Shown here: piece by piece, positions 47,679 to 56,236 of the stretch
Position numbering within the stretch: position 1 is the first letter of the stretch
Layout of the letters: each line of letters starts with the position of its first letter
Source of the DNA: Solimonas sp040066175
GTDB lineage: Bacteria; Pseudomonadota; Gammaproteobacteria; Nevskiales; Nevskiaceae
Direction of reading: 5' to 3'
Assembly: GCF_040066175.1 (NCBI RefSeq)
Contig: NZ_JBEAAM010000001.1
Coordinates: 1 to 64,000 of the forward strand
DNA: 64,000 bases
Program-made: the position numbers and the translations under genes
Notes under the pieces: generated by a model
The model's database searches: none
The model's input: only the letters and a program-made list of their open reading frames with translations
Told to the model about the DNA's origin: nothing

Positions 47679-48140
47679 TCAGCCAGAGACTGCTGGACAG
47701 CTGGCGCTGGCCTTCTGCCGCTCGATCTGTCCGAGCGTGAGGTCATGCAGCAACATGCCGGCCGCCATCGCCAGGAACACCAGCAGCGCGCCGCTGCTGA
47801 ACGTGGACAGGGACGTCACCGCCGGACCGGGGCAATAACCGCCCAGGCCCCAACCGATGCCGAAAATCGCCGAGCCGCCGATCAGGCGCGCGTCCAGATC
47901 GGTCGCGGTCGGCAGCTGGAATCTTTCCGCGTACAGCGGCCAGGGCCGGCGGAAGACCAGCCGGTATCCGGGTGTCACCACCAGCAGGGCGGCACCCATC
48001 ACGAAGGACAGAGAAGGATCCCAGGTCCCGGCAAGGTCGAGAAAGTTCTTGACCTTGTCCGGATCGGTCATGCCGGCGACGGCGAGACCGACGCCGAACA
48101 GGGTGCCCGACAACAGGGAAATGACGTCACGGCCGTTCAT
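47679..48140 (-). CDS. YeeE/YedE family half-transporter (GYCPGP half)
   Basis: 153 residues from the ATG at 48140 (MNGRDVISLLSGTLFG). About four membrane segments and the signature GGYCPGPAVTSLSTF near residue 105, which carries the thiol of the C-terminal half of TsuA-type thiosulfate importers. It works presumably with the neighbouring half protein (11 nt upstream). Likely imports thiosulfate or another sulfur compound; the exact substrate is unknown. Confidence 0.88.
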   Translation of the reverse strand: MNGRDVISLLSGTLFGVGLAVAGMTDPDKVKNFLDLAGTWDPSLSFVMGAALLVVTPGYRLVFRRPWPLYAERFQLPTATDLDARLIGGSAIFGIGWGLGGYCPGPAVTSLSTFSSGALLVFLAMAAGMLLHDLTLGQIERQKASASCPAVSG

Positions 48141-48151
48141 GGGCGCGGGCC

Positions 48152-48583
48152 TCACAGCAGATGGCGGACGACGAAGACCGTCACGAAGCCGCTGGCCATG
48201 AAACTCAGCGTCGCGACGATCGAGCGCGCCGAGAAGCGCGAGATGCCGCAGATGCCGTGACCGGACGTGCAGCCGTTGGCCATGCGCGTGCCGAAACCCA
48301 CCAGCGCCGCACCGAGCATCGCCGGCCACAGCTGCTGCGCACCGGACAGCAGCGGACCGACCGGCCCCGCGAATGCCGAGTACAGCACGCCACCGAGGAC
48401 GAGGCCGCCGAGGAAGTACAGCCGCCAGCTGCGGTCGCCGGCCGGCAGCCGGCCGAGCACGCAGCCGAGCATGCCGCTGACACCGGCGATGCGACCGGCG
48501 CCGAGCATCAGCAACAGCACCGATAGGCCGATGATCAGGCCGCCCAGCGCGGCCGGTATGGGTGTGAAATTGCCAATGCTCAT
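48152..48583 (-). CDS. YeeE/YedE family half-transporter (NGCTSGHG half)
   Basis: 143 residues, about four membrane segments, with the N-terminal-half signature GFGTRMANGCTSGHGICGISR. ATG preceded by GGGGAA. Together with the next gene it makes up the equivalent of one full TsuA/YeeE protein (PmpA/PmpB-like split). It is divergent from the CsoR-like gene across a palindromic operator covering both -10 boxes. Confidence 0.88.
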   Translation of the reverse strand: MSIGNFTPIPAALGGLIIGLSVLLLMLGAGRIAGVSGMLGCVLGRLPAGDRSWRLYFLGGLVLGGVLYSAFAGPVGPLLSGAQQLWPAMLGAALVGFGTRMANGCTSGHGICGISRFSARSIVATLSFMASGFVTVFVVRHLL

Positions 48584-48691
48584 CGTTTCCCCTGCGGGCC
48601 AGATCGTTTACTGTTGGATCCGGGCGCCGTCGCGGCGACCTCCGGAACGAAGCCGGCAGGCACCCGGCGGCTTCGAACTCTCCTCGATACC

Positions 48692-48716
48692 GGGGTTATC
48701 ATACCCCTAGCGGTAT
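48692..48716. promoter_or_regulatory. CsoR-type operator between YeeE/YedE and the repressor gene
   Basis: Two overlapping palindromes: GGGGT-TATCAT-ACCCC (48692-48707) and ATACC-N6-GGTAT (48701-48716; reads ATACCCCTAGCGGTAT). A/T-flanked C and G tracts like these are the operators of CsoR/RcnR-family repressors. The centre holds both divergent -10 boxes (TATCAT plus, TATGAT minus), so binding would shut both genes. Confidence 0.7.
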
Positions 48717-48757
48717 CCACGCTGTCCACCTCGCCGCATGCCGTCCAAGGTGTCCCG

Positions 48758-49042
48758 ATGAAAGCAGCCGCACTCGAACCGAGCAAGGAATCCAAGCAAG
48801 CCCTGATCGCGCGCCTGCGGCGCATCGAGGGGCAGCTGCGTGGCATCCAGGGCATGATCGAGCGCGAGGAAGGCTGCGAGCAGGTGCTGCAGCAGATGGC
48901 CGCTGCGCGCAAGGCACTCGAACGCGCGTTCTTCGCCACCGTGGCCTGCGCCTACGAGGTCGAAGCCTGTTCCGAGGACGTCAACGAGAAGGTCATCCGC
49001 AAGCTGCACTCGGTGTCGGACCTGCTGGTCAAGTATGGCTGA
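48758..49042 (+). CDS. CsoR/RcnR (DUF156) family repressor with unusual cysteines
   Basis: 94 residues from the ATG at 48758. All-helical DUF156 protein: RLRRIEGQLRGIQGMIEREEGC, QQMAAARKALERAFF. Cys 40 matches the first ligand of copper CsoR, but at +25 (His in CsoR) there is Ala 65 and at +29 (Cys in CsoR and CstR) Glu 69; instead Cys occur at 64 and 71. It therefore fits neither the Cu, Ni nor formaldehyde types nor CstR exactly. Context suggests sulfane-sulfur sensing. The end overlaps the convergent cbbR by 14 nt. Confidence 0.85.
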   Translation: MKAAALEPSKESKQALIARLRRIEGQLRGIQGMIEREEGCEQVLQQMAAARKALERAFFATVACAYEVEACSEDVNEKVIRKLHSVSDLLVKYG

Positions 49043-49982
49043 ACGCACCTTCCACACCCTGCGGCGGCGGTCCGAACTGCCGCGCGAGAAATCCCTGCCC
49101 CTGTTCGAGGATGTAGTAGCGCAGCGCCTCGCTCGCCGGTGACAAGGTACGCGCGCGAATGTGCGCGACATGCCAGTGGCGCAGCGCCGGCAGACCCTCG
49201 ACCGGCAGCAGTCGGAGCGTCCCCAGGCGTTGCTCCGTCGCCGTCGTGTGCAGCGACAGGAAGCCCAGCCCGAGATCCGCCATCACCGCCTGCTTGATCG
49301 TCTCGTTGCTGTTCAGGCGCATGACCACGGGCGGACTCAAGTGCCAGTGGGAGAAATATTCCTCCATGACCATGCGCGTACCCGATCCGCTTTCACGGAC
49401 GATGAAGGGCTGATCCGCCAGCTGCGCCGGCTCCACTTGCTCGACCTGCGCCAGCCGGTGCTCGGGACTGGCGACGATGCCCAGCGGGTGCACGCCGAAG
49501 GGTTCGGCTCGGGTGTCCAGCTCGCGCGGCGGCCGGCCCATGATCGCCAGATCCAGCTCGTTGCGATGCAGCAGTTCGACGAGCTGCTGGCGGTTGCCCT
49601 CGATCAGCACCAGCTCCACGGCCGGATGCTCTTTCAGGAAGCCGGCCAGCAGCTGCGGCAGGAAATACTTCGCCGTGCCGAGCATGCCGACCTGGACGCG
49701 CCCGGCCTCGACGCGGCGCAGGCGCGCGACCAGGTTCTCGGCGTCCTTGAGCGAACCGAGCATGCGCCGCGCATGCACCAGCAGGTACTCGCCGGCCGTC
49801 GTCAGGCTGACATTGGCGCCGCTGCGGTCGAACACCTGCAGGCCCAGCTGGGATTCCAGCTGGCGGATCTGCATCGACACCGCCGGCGGCGTCAGGTGCA
49901 GCGCCTCGGCGGCGCGCGCGAAGCTCAGATGGCGCGCGACGGTCGCAAAGACCTGCAGCTGGCGGATGGTGACGTGCAGCAT
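49029..49982 (-). CDS. cbbR: LysR-type regulator CbbR
   Basis: 317 residues: N-terminal helix-turn-helix (FARAAEALHLTPPAVSMQIRQLE) and a substrate-binding domain. Divergent position to cbbL and motifs such as QVGMLGTAKYFLPQLLAGF and FIVRESGSGTRMVMEEYF are those of CbbR, activator of Calvin-cycle operons responding to metabolites (RuBP, NADPH). Its ATG abuts the palindrome in the shared promoter region. Confidence 0.92.
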   Translation of the reverse strand: MLHVTIRQLQVFATVARHLSFARAAEALHLTPPAVSMQIRQLESQLGLQVFDRSGANVSLTTAGEYLLVHARRMLGSLKDAENLVARLRRVEAGRVQVGMLGTAKYFLPQLLAGFLKEHPAVELVLIEGNRQQLVELLHRNELDLAIMGRPPRELDTRAEPFGVHPLGIVASPEHRLAQVEQVEPAQLADQPFIVRESGSGTRMVMEEYFSHWHLSPPVVMRLNSNETIKQAVMADLGLGFLSLHTTATEQRLGTLRLLPVEGLPALRHWHVAHIRARTLSPASEALRYYILEQGQGFLARQFGPPPQGVEGAFSHT

Positions 49983-49997
49983 TAAGTAAACACTTAA
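49982..49997. promoter_or_regulatory. CbbR-type palindrome between cbbR and cbbL
   Basis: TTAAGT-AAAC-ACTTAA, a perfect 6-bp inverted repeat with the T-N11-A core of LysR-type sites, starting at the first base of the cbbR start codon and 80 nt before cbbL. A second, partial repeat (CTGAATAGT and CTGAACTAT, 11 bp apart, about 50015-50034) lies nearer cbbL. Together they could make the recognition and activation sites. Confidence 0.6.
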
Positions 49998-50076
49998 CTA
50001 GTGGGTCATAAATTCTGAATAGTCACTGAACTATACCCCCCATAGCATGGCCGCGCACCTCCTGTGAGACCCGCGC

Positions 50077-51525
50077 ATGAACAAGCCCGACCTGCCGCGC
50101 CGCCGCTACGACGCCGGCGTCCTCAAGTACAAGCAGATGGGCTACTGGCAGCCCGACTACGAACCCAGGGACACGGACGTGATCTGCCTGTTCCGCATCA
50201 CGCCGCAGGCCGGCGTGGACCCGGAAGAGGCCGCGGCGGCCGTCGCCGGCGAGTCCTCGACCGCGACCTGGACCGTGGTCTGGACCGACCGCCTGACCGC
50301 CTGCGACAGCTACCGCGCCAAGGCCTACCGCGTCGATCCGGTGCCGAACAACCCGGAGCAGTTTTTCGCCTTCATCGCCTACGACCTGATCCTGTTCGAG
50401 GAGGGCTCGATCGCCAACATGACCGCGAGCCTGATCGGCAACGTGTTCTCGTTCAAACCGCTCAAGGCCGCCCGGCTGGAGGACATCCGCATCCCGGTGG
50501 CCTACGTGAAGACCTTCAAGGGTCCGCCGACCGGGCTGATCGTCGAGCGCGAGCGTCTCGACAAGTTCGGCCGCCCGCTGCTGGGCGCGACGACCAAGCC
50601 CAAGCTGGGCCTGTCCGGCCGCAACTACGGCCGCGTGATCTACGAGGGCCTCAAGGGCGGTCTCGACTTCATGAAGGACGACGAGAACATCAACTCGCAG
50701 CCCTTCATGCACTGGCGCGACCGCTTCCTCTACGTGATGGACGCGGTGAACAAGGCATCCGCCGCGACCGGCGAGGTCAAGGGCAGCTATCTCAACGTCA
50801 CCGCCGGCACGATGGAGGCGATGTACGAGCGCGCCGAGTTCGCCAAGCAGCTCGGCAGCGTCATCGTCATGGTCGATCTGGTGATCGGCTGGACGGCGAT
50901 CCAGTCGATGGCCGAGTGGTGCCGCCGCAACGACATGCTGATGCACATGCACCGCGCCGGCCACGGCACCTACACGCGCCAGAAGAACCACGGCGTATCG
51001 TTCCGGGTGATCGCCAAGTGGCTGCGCCTGGCCGGCTGCGACCACCTGCACGCCGGCACCGCGGTTGGCAAGCTCGAAGGCGACCCGCTGACCGTGCAGG
51101 GCTACTACCACGTCTGCCGCGACAGCTACACGAAGATCGACCTGCCGCGCGGCCTGTACTTCGACATGGACTGGGCCGACACGAAGAAGGTGATGCCAGT
51201 CGCGTCCGGCGGCATCCACGCCGGCCAGATGCACCAGCTGCTCGACCTGTTCGGCGACGACGTGATCCTGCAGTTCGGCGGCGGCACGATCGGCCATCCG
51301 CAGGGCATCCAGGCCGGCGCGACCGCGAATCGCGTCGCGCTGGAGGCGATGGTCAAGGCGCGCAACGAAGGCCGCGACATCGCCCGCGAAGGCCCGGACA
51401 TCCTGCAGCAGGCCGCGCGCTGGTGCGCGCCGCTCAGGGCCGCGCTCGATACCTGGGGCGAGATCAGCTTCAACTACACGCCGACCGATTCGAGCGACTA
51501 CGTGCCGACCGCCACCGCCGCCTAG
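50077..51525 (+). CDS. cbbL: ribulose-bisphosphate carboxylase large chain, form IC (red type)
   Basis: 482 residues. Key residues are present: Lys 174 in GATTKPKLGLS, the carbamylation site Lys 200 with the metal ligands in FMKDDENINSQPF, His 292 in HMHRAGHGTYTRQ, His 325 and loop 6 Lys 332 in GTAVGKLEGDP. GYWQPDYEPRDTDVICLFR and SSTATWTVVWTD place it in form I; the pairing with a long small subunit and cbbX places it in the red-type IC group. Fixes CO2 in the Calvin cycle. Confidence 0.97.
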   Translation: MNKPDLPRRRYDAGVLKYKQMGYWQPDYEPRDTDVICLFRITPQAGVDPEEAAAAVAGESSTATWTVVWTDRLTACDSYRAKAYRVDPVPNNPEQFFAFIAYDLILFEEGSIANMTASLIGNVFSFKPLKAARLEDIRIPVAYVKTFKGPPTGLIVERERLDKFGRPLLGATTKPKLGLSGRNYGRVIYEGLKGGLDFMKDDENINSQPFMHWRDRFLYVMDAVNKASAATGEVKGSYLNVTAGTMEAMYERAEFAKQLGSVIVMVDLVIGWTAIQSMAEWCRRNDMLMHMHRAGHGTYTRQKNHGVSFRVIAKWLRLAGCDHLHAGTAVGKLEGDPLTVQGYYHVCRDSYTKIDLPRGLYFDMDWADTKKVMPVASGGIHAGQMHQLLDLFGDDVILQFGGGTIGHPQGIQAGATANRVALEAMVKARNEGRDIAREGPDILQQAARWCAPLRAALDTWGEISFNYTPTDSSDYVPTATAA

Positions 51526-51536
51526 GAGACCAAAGC

Positions 51537-51971
51537 ATGATGACCAATCCCGCCGGCCGCATCACCCAGGGCCAGTTCGGCTTCCTGCCGGACCTGAACG
51601 ACGCCGAGATCCGCGCACAGATCGAATACGGCCTGCGCCAGGGCTATGCCTGGAGCGTCGAGCACACCGACGATCCGCATCCGCGCAACACCTACTGGGA
51701 AATGTTCGGCATGCCGATGTTCGATCTGAACGACGCCGCCGGCGTGCTGATGGAAGTGCGCAGCTGCCGCAAGACCTTCCCCCGGCACTACATCCGCCTG
51801 ATGGCCTTCGACTCGACGCGCGGCGTCGAATCGATCGCGATGAGCTTCCTCGTCCAGCGCCCCGCGGAGGAACCGGGTTTCGGCCTGGTGCGCCAGGAAG
51901 TCGATGGCCGCAGCCTGCGCTACACGGTGCAGGGCTACGCCGCGGCGCGGCCCGAAGGCGAGCGCTACTGA
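51537..51971 (+). CDS. cbbS: ribulose-bisphosphate carboxylase small chain (red type)
   Basis: 144 residues, longer than green-type small subunits because of the C-terminal extension (GFGLVRQEVDGRSLRYTVQGYA) that forms the beta-hairpin of red-type enzymes. It has the conserved GYAWSVEHTDDPHPRNTYWEMFG. Tandem ATG ATG start with GGAG upstream; 11 nt after cbbL. Its stop overlaps cbbX (TGATG). Confidence 0.96.
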   Translation: MMTNPAGRITQGQFGFLPDLNDAEIRAQIEYGLRQGYAWSVEHTDDPHPRNTYWEMFGMPMFDLNDAAGVLMEVRSCRKTFPRHYIRLMAFDSTRGVESIAMSFLVQRPAEEPGFGLVRQEVDGRSLRYTVQGYAAARPEGERY

Positions 51972-52885
51972 TGGCCGACGACCTCCCCACGACGTCCGCC
52001 GACGCACGGATCGACCTGCACGCGCTGCTGCGCGAGGCCGATGTGATGCCGGTGCTCGACCAGCTCGACCGCGAACTGATCGGCCTCGCGCCGGTCAAGC
52101 AGCGCATCCGCGAGATCGCCGCGCTGCTGCTGGTGTCCAAGGCGCGCAAGCAGCTCGGCCTCGACGCGCAGCCGCCATCCCTGCACATGTGCTTCACCGG
52201 CAATCCGGGTACCGGCAAGACCACGGTGGCGACGCGCATGGCAGACATCCTTCACCGCCTCGGCTACATCCGCAAAGGCCACCTGGTCACCGTCACGCGC
52301 GACGACCTCGTCGGCCAGTACATCGGGCACACCGCGCCCAAGACCAAGGAAGTGCTCAAGCGCGCGCTGGGCGGCGTGCTGTTCATCGACGAGGCGTACT
52401 ACCTGTATCGCCCGGAGAACGAGCGCGACTATGGCCAGGAGGCGATCGAGATCCTGCTGCAGGTGATGGAGAATCAGCGCGACGACCTCGTCGTCATCCT
52501 CGCCGGCTACAAGGACCGCATGGACACCTTCTTCCGCTCGAACCCGGGCCTGTCCTCGCGCATCGCGCATCACATCGACTTCCCCGATTACGGCGACGAC
52601 GAACTGTTCCAGATCGCGCAGACCATGCTCGGCCAGATGCACTACCGTCTCGACGCGCCCGGCGAAGCCGCGCTGCGCGAATACATCGGACTGCGCCGCC
52701 GACAGCCCCACTTCGCCAACGCGCGCTCGATCCGCAACGCGCTCGACCGCGCGCGCCTGCGCCAGGCCAATCGCCTGTTCGCACAGGCCGGCGCAGGCGC
52801 GACGCTGGACGCGCAGGCCCTGAGCCTGCTCGCCGAAAGCGACCTGCGCGCCTCGCGCGTGTTCTCTGCCGCAACCACCCATTGA
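51971..52885 (+). CDS. cbbX: red-type RuBisCO activase CbbX
   Basis: 304 residues, AAA+ motor that remodels inhibited red-type RuBisCO by threading the large-subunit C-terminus. Walker A TGNPGTGKTT near 76-85, Walker B VLFIDEAYYLYRPEN, sensor GLSSRIAHHIDFPDY. Starts on the last base of the cbbS stop. Confidence 0.96.
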   Translation: MADDLPTTSADARIDLHALLREADVMPVLDQLDRELIGLAPVKQRIREIAALLLVSKARKQLGLDAQPPSLHMCFTGNPGTGKTTVATRMADILHRLGYIRKGHLVTVTRDDLVGQYIGHTAPKTKEVLKRALGGVLFIDEAYYLYRPENERDYGQEAIEILLQVMENQRDDLVVILAGYKDRMDTFFRSNPGLSSRIAHHIDFPDYGDDELFQIAQTMLGQMHYRLDAPGEAALREYIGLRRRQPHFANARSIRNALDRARLRQANRLFAQAGAGATLDAQALSLLAESDLRASRVFSAATTH

Positions 52886-52895
52886 AGGACTGACC

Positions 52896-53981
52896 ATGGT
52901 CATGCGCATGCGCAGCGGTCGCACCACGCTCTCCAAGTTCCTGATCGACCAGCTGCACGGCCAGACGGACCAGGGCCAGCTCGCCGGCCTGCTGGTGGAC
53001 ATCGCAGCGGCGATCAAGGCCATCGCCGCAGCAACCGCCAAGGGCGCGCTCGAAGGGGGCCACGGCTACGCCGGCGGCGACAACGTGCACGGCGAGCGGC
53101 AGATGCAGCTCGACCTGCTCGCCGACACGCTGATGATCGAGCACTGCGAATGGGGCGGCCTGGTCGCCGGCATGGCGTCGGAGGAACACGCGCAGCCGAT
53201 CGGGATTCCACCCGACGTACAGCGCGGCCCGTATCTGCTGGTATTCGATCCGCTCGACGGCTCGTCGAACGTCGCGATGAACGTCGCCGTCGGCACGATC
53301 TTCTCGGTGCTCAGGCATCCGCATGCGGACGCACCGACTCCGGCCGATTTCCTGCAGCCCGGCGCGCAGCAGGTCGCCGCCGGTTACGCGATCTATGGTC
53401 CCGCGACGATGCTGGTGCTGACCGTCGGCAAGGGCACGCACGGCTTCACGCTCGACCGCGAAGTCGGCAACTTCGTGCTCACGCACCCGGACATCCGCAT
53501 CCCCGAGGACAGCAGCGAATTCGCGATCAACACCAGCAACGAGCGCTTCTGGGAGCCGCCGGTGCAGCGCTACGTCGCCGAGTGCAAGGCCGGCGCCAGC
53601 GGCATCCGCGGCCGCGATTTCAACATGCGCTGGATCGCGTCGATGGTCGCCGACATCCACCGCGTGCTGATGCGCGGCGGCGTATTCATGTACCCGCGCG
53701 ACTACAAGGACCCGGGCAAGCCCGGCCGCCTGCGCCTGATGTACGAGGCCAGTCCGATCGCGCTCGTCGTCGAGCAGGCCGGCGGCGCGGCCACGACCGG
53801 ACGGCAACGGCTGCTGGACGTGCGTCCGGAATCCCTGCACCAGCGTGTCCCGGTGATCCTCGGCTCCAGGCACGAAGTCGAACGCATCGCGCGCTATCAC
53901 GCCGAATACGACAACGGCACCGACAAGCCGTACTTCTCGCCGCTGTTCCGCGACCGCTCGCTGTACCGCGCGCAGGCCTGA
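52896..53981 (+). CDS. fbp: fructose-1,6-bisphosphatase class I
   Basis: 361 residues. FBPase signature: acidic MASEEH, DPLDGSSN (metal ligands) and the C-terminal region GRLRLMYEASPIALVVEQAGG with the substrate Lys/Arg replaced as in many class I enzymes of autotrophs. In this operon it likely regenerates RuBP (fructose 6-phosphate formation), with possible sedoheptulose-bisphosphatase activity. 10 nt after cbbX. Confidence 0.95.
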   Translation: MVMRMRSGRTTLSKFLIDQLHGQTDQGQLAGLLVDIAAAIKAIAAATAKGALEGGHGYAGGDNVHGERQMQLDLLADTLMIEHCEWGGLVAGMASEEHAQPIGIPPDVQRGPYLLVFDPLDGSSNVAMNVAVGTIFSVLRHPHADAPTPADFLQPGAQQVAAGYAIYGPATMLVLTVGKGTHGFTLDREVGNFVLTHPDIRIPEDSSEFAINTSNERFWEPPVQRYVAECKAGASGIRGRDFNMRWIASMVADIHRVLMRGGVFMYPRDYKDPGKPGRLRLMYEASPIALVVEQAGGAATTGRQRLLDVRPESLHQRVPVILGSRHEVERIARYHAEYDNGTDKPYFSPLFRDRSLYRAQA

Positions 53982-53991
53982 GGACGCGCCG

Positions 53992-54864
53992 ATGTCCGTC
54001 AAGCATCCGATCGTCGCGGTGACCGGCTCGTCCGGCGCCGGCACATCCACGGTCATGCACAGCTTCGAGCACATCTTCCGCCGCGAGAAACTCAAGGCCA
54101 CCGTCATCGAGGGCGATGCCTTTCATCGCTACGACCGCAAGGCGATGCGCACCGCGCAGAAGGACGCCGAGAAGAAGGGCCAGCGCCACTTCAGCCATTT
54201 CGGGCCCGAAGCGAACCTGATCGCTGAGCTGGAGCAGACCTTCGTCCAGTATGGCGAGAGCGGCCGCTGCAGGTTGCGCCACTATGTCCACAACGACGCC
54301 GAAGCGGCCGCCTCGGGCCAGGAGCCCGGCACGTTCACGCCCTGGCAGGACAACGAGCCGGGCACTGACCTGCTGTTCTACGAAGGCCTGCACGGCGGCT
54401 ACGCGGATACACAGTACGACGTCGCCCGCCATGTCGATCTGCTGATCGGCGTCGTGCCGATCATCAATCTCGAATGGATCCAGAAACTGCACCGCGACAA
54501 GGGCGAGCGCGGCTATTCGCACGAGGCCGTCGTCGATACGATCCTGCGGCGCATGCCGGACTACGTGAACCACATCTGCCCGCAGTTCTCGCGCACGCAC
54601 GTCAACTTCCAGCGCGTGCCGACGGTGGACACCTCCAACCCGTTCATCGCCAAGGACATCCCCAGTGCCGACGAGAGCATGGTGATCATCCGCTTCGCCG
54701 ACCCTCATGGCATCGACTTTCCCTACCTGCTGTCGATGCTGCACGACTCGTGGATGAGCCGACCGAACTCGATCGTCGTGCCCGGGGGCAAGATGGGGCT
54801 GGCATTGCAGCTGATCCTGACACCGATGATCCTGCGCCTGATGGATCTCAAGCGGCGCGCCTGA
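53992..54864 (+). CDS. prk: phosphoribulokinase
   Basis: 290 residues, the short octameric bacterial class. P-loop GSSGAGTST (12-20), VIEGDAFHRYDRKAMR, catalytic Asp in the GDAFH segment and DLLFYEGLHGG. Makes RuBP for RuBisCO. It lies 10 nt after fbp and 1 nt before cbbZ. Confidence 0.96.
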   Translation: MSVKHPIVAVTGSSGAGTSTVMHSFEHIFRREKLKATVIEGDAFHRYDRKAMRTAQKDAEKKGQRHFSHFGPEANLIAELEQTFVQYGESGRCRLRHYVHNDAEAAASGQEPGTFTPWQDNEPGTDLLFYEGLHGGYADTQYDVARHVDLLIGVVPIINLEWIQKLHRDKGERGYSHEAVVDTILRRMPDYVNHICPQFSRTHVNFQRVPTVDTSNPFIAKDIPSADESMVIIRFADPHGIDFPYLLSMLHDSWMSRPNSIVVPGGKMGLALQLILTPMILRLMDLKRRA

Positions 54865-54865
54865 G

Positions 54866-55585
54866 ATGGACGACGTCGAACTGCTGATCTTCGATCTCGA
54901 CGGCACGCTGGTCGATACCGCACCGGAGATCGCGGATACGGTCAACGACGTGCTCGCCGAAGCCGGACTGGCCGCGCGCGATCCGGCGCACATCCGCACC
55001 TGGATCGGACACGGCGCGCGCGCGACCCTGAAGCGCGCGCTGCTCGCCCAGCCCGGCGACTTCGCCGACCGGACCGACATCGACGCCCTGCTCGATCCGC
55101 TGATGCGGCGCTTCGACTTCTTCCATGGCCAGCGCTGCGGCACGACCGGCGAGCCGTTTCCCGGCGTGCGCGCGACGCTCGATGCACTGTGCGCACGCGG
55201 CCAGCGCATGGCCCTGCTGACCAACAAGGAGGCACGCTTCACCGCGCAGGTGCTGCGCCGCCACGACCTGCAGGGCTTCTTCGACCCGGTGATCTCGGGC
55301 GACTCGCTCGACGACCGCAAACCCAGCGCGAAACCGGTTCGGCACTGCCTCGCCTGGCACGGCACCACGGCCGGACGCACCGTGCTGGTCGGCGACTCCG
55401 GCGTCGATGCGCAGACCGCGCGCAATTCCGGCATCCGCTTCTGGGCCGTGCCCTATGGCTACAACGGCAGCACGCCGATCGAGGCGACCCGCCCGGATCG
55501 CCTGCTGTCCCACTTCGGCGAGCTGCTCGAACGGACCGCCGCGCCCGCCCGTGCCCTTGCCGGCCGCGCTGCCACGACCCGCTGA
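54866..55585 (+). CDS. cbbZ: phosphoglycolate phosphatase
   Basis: 239 residues, HAD superfamily: FDLDGTLVDTAPE (nucleophile Asp 10), LLTNKEARFTAQVL and GDSGVDAQTARNSG. Removes 2-phosphoglycolate made by RuBisCO oxygenation; its place at the end of the cbb operon supports this use (Gph/CbbZ). One nt after the prk stop. Confidence 0.93.
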   Translation: MDDVELLIFDLDGTLVDTAPEIADTVNDVLAEAGLAARDPAHIRTWIGHGARATLKRALLAQPGDFADRTDIDALLDPLMRRFDFFHGQRCGTTGEPFPGVRATLDALCARGQRMALLTNKEARFTAQVLRRHDLQGFFDPVISGDSLDDRKPSAKPVRHCLAWHGTTAGRTVLVGDSGVDAQTARNSGIRFWAVPYGYNGSTPIEATRPDRLLSHFGELLERTAAPARALAGRAATTR

Positions 55586-55641
55586 TCGTTGTCACGGTCC
55601 CACGCCGATTGACGGGGGCACCTCACGGGTGTACAACACCG

Positions 55642-55657
55642 GTACCCGCAGGGGTAT
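55642..55657. promoter_or_regulatory. second CsoR-type operator, before the second YeeE/YedE pair
   Basis: GTACC-CGCAGG-GGTAT, followed by CC, matches the operator at 48701-48716 (ATACC-N6-GGTATCC). It lies 64 nt before the next YeeE/YedE gene, with more GGTGT/ACACC dyads just upstream (55629-55641). Confidence 0.6.
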
Positions 55658-55720
55658 CCAACCCCGACGGAGGAGAGCATTCGATCAACCCGGTGCCGCA
55701 ATGGACGGCGGGAGCGCTGC

Positions 55721-56236
55721 ATGAATGGCATGCCCAAACCCCTTTGGAATCCTTACGCGGCCGGCGTCCTGCTCGGCCTGGGCTTGCTGCTCACGTTCAT
55801 CCTGACCGGCCATGGCCTGGGTGCCAGTGGCTTTTCGACCTCCCTGGCCGCGAGTGCCAGCCACGTGATCGCCCCGGCCGCCACCGAGGCCAATCCCTAC
55901 TTCGGCCCGATGGTCGAGGACAGCAGTCTGTTCGATCTGTGGATCACCTGGCAGGTCATTGGCGTCGCCATTGGCGCGCTGGTCGGCGCGATCAGCGCGG
56001 GCCGCTTCCGCTGGACCATCGACGGCCCCACCCGCCTGTCCATCGCCCGCCGCCTGCTGCTCGCCGTGATCGGCGGCGCGATCGCCGGCTTCGGTGCACG
56101 CCTGTCACTGGGCTGCACCAGTGGCCTGGGCCTGTCCGGCGCGGCGACGCTGGCCTCCGCGGGCTTCCTGTTCCTGATCGGATTCTTCGCCACCGGTGCG
56201 GCCTTCGGCCTGCTCATGAAGAGGTACTGGCAATGA
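55721..56236 (+). CDS. YeeE/YedE family half-transporter (second pair, LGCTSG half)
   Basis: 171 residues, four or more membrane segments (e.g. AAGVLLGLGLLLTFILTGHG; LLLAVIGGAIAGFGARLSLG) and the signature RLSLGCTSGLGLSG. It is the N-terminal-half type of a split TsuA-like importer. Stop overlaps the partner start (ATGA). Slightly longer than the first pair, with a periplasmic-looking insertion (residues 45-75). Confidence 0.87.
   Translation: MNGMPKPLWNPYAAGVLLGLGLLLTFILTGHGLGASGFSTSLAASASHVIAPAATEANPYFGPMVEDSSLFDLWITWQVIGVAIGALVGAISAGRFRWTIDGPTRLSIARRLLLAVIGGAIAGFGARLSLGCTSGLGLSGAATLASAGFLFLIGFFATGAAFGLLMKRYWQ

Noticed and set aside
50077..51525. RuBisCO taken as form II or a form IV RuBisCO-like protein
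   Set aside because: All catalytic residues are present, the length is form I, and a red-type small subunit and cbbX follow directly.
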